Below the pieces are notes generated by a model. It was not told the DNA's origin. It made no database searches and saw only the letters and a program-made list of their open reading frames with translations. The position numbers and the translations under genes were made by a program. A DNA stretch of 14,240 bases from Rhodoferax sp. (GTDB lineage Bacteria > Pseudomonadota > Gammaproteobacteria > Burkholderiales > Burkholderiaceae_C), in the NCBI GenBank assembly GCA_030683195.1, contig JAUXQA010000047.1, forward strand, positions 1-14,240. The letters run 5' to 3'. This document shows, piece after piece, positions 13,886-14,240 of this stretch (within the stretch, counting starts at the first letter, position 1; every line of letters begins with the position of its first letter).

Positions 13886-14240
13886 CAGTTTAAGGCCGCC
13901 TCAATGAACCCGGCCACCAGCGCCATTTGCTCAGGCACGTTGAGCGCCGGGGCATGGCCGCAGCCTTCGATTTCAGTGACTTGCAGCAAACCCAGGGCAC
14001 CGGGGCCGCGATGCTTCATCGCTTGAATGGTCTCAGGCAACACCAGGTCAGAGTCAGCCCCGCGCAGGCACAGTACGGGGATGGTGAGCGCGTCATAGTG
14101 CACCCAGATCTCGTAATCATCCGGGTGACTGATGAACTGCTGCACCATGGCGGGATCGTAGTGCGGGGTAACGCGGCCATCAGGCAGACGGCGAGTTGAA
14201 GTCTCGGTCAGCCGGCGCCACTGCGCGTCGCTGAGCCAGC
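13885..14240 (-). CDS. Alpha/beta hydrolase (C-terminal part; 5' end beyond right edge)
   Basis: About 118 residues of the C-terminal part of an alpha/beta-fold hydrolase are visible, open to the right edge. The frame begins WLSDAQWRRL and continues through HYDALTIPVLCLRGADSDLV, which holds the acid residue of the triad (GADSDLV), to EIEGCGHAPALNVPEQ with the catalytic histidine, and ends VAGFIEAALN. The Ser nucleophile lies outside the window. The apparent ATG at 14148 is internal and not the start. The substrate is unknown, and the fold is widespread among esterases and lipases. Confidence 0.88.
   Translation of the reverse strand, partial: WLSDAQWRRLTETSTRRLPDGRVTPHYDPAMVQQFISHPDDYEIWVHYDALTIPVLCLRGADSDLVLPETIQAMKHRGPGALGLLQVTEIEGCGHAPALNVPEQMALVAGFIEAALN

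Overview
The window reads as chromosomal DNA of a betaproteobacterium, most likely Burkholderiales/Comamonadaceae (Rhodoferax/Polaromonas-like). The grounds are the moderately high GC content, strong GC3 bias, the protein types (DctP-type TRAP transporter, ProQ with a C-terminal extension, a PlpD-like patatin/Omp85 protein) and short AT-rich intergenic repeats of a kind I associate with that family. The placement is inference from sequence style, not from a search. I see no rRNA, tRNA, insertion sequence, prophage or CRISPR array.

Region 1 (1-3264, all minus strand) is a catabolic transport operon. A Rossmann-fold dehydrogenase of the phosphogluconate-dehydrogenase-C-terminal family (D-apionate oxidoisomerase-like) comes first, followed by the TRAP substrate-binding protein DctP, the small membrane subunit DctQ and the large subunit DctM, which runs off the left edge. 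The enzyme and transporter together suggest uptake and oxidation of a small (branched) sugar acid. Upstream lies a 378-bp divergent intergenic region with a candidate leftward promoter, a GntR-like operator, a palindrome, a leader hairpin and one copy of a 56-nt intergenic repeat.

Region 2 (3643-6190, plus strand) holds an AMP-forming long-chain acyl-CoA synthetase and a ProQ/FinO-domain RNA chaperone.

Region 3 (6184-12132, minus strand) is an envelope-themed run of five genes. In transcription order these are a cytoplasmic patatin-like phospholipase, a membrane-anchored Mrr-like nuclease-fold protein, an MscS-family channel with a signal peptide, a secreted patatin fused to POTRA and an Omp85-type barrel, and a small SHOCT-PspC membrane protein. 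The channel and the secreted patatin overlap by one base (TGATG) and are probably translationally coupled. The last gene overlaps proQ tail-to-tail.

Region 4 (12256-14240) holds a GNAT acetyltransferase (plus), a 469-bp stretch with no gene I can support but with direct repeats, a 16-bp palindrome and a possibly decayed reading frame, a DJ-1/PfpI protein resembling isonitrile hydratases (plus), a second copy of the 56-nt repeat, and the C-terminal part of an alpha/beta hydrolase (minus, cut by the right edge).

I found no clear-cut novel defence or mobile system. The most interesting items are the sugar-acid operon with its control region, the patatin/nuclease-fold/MscS/patatin-barrel cluster, and the intergenic repeat family.
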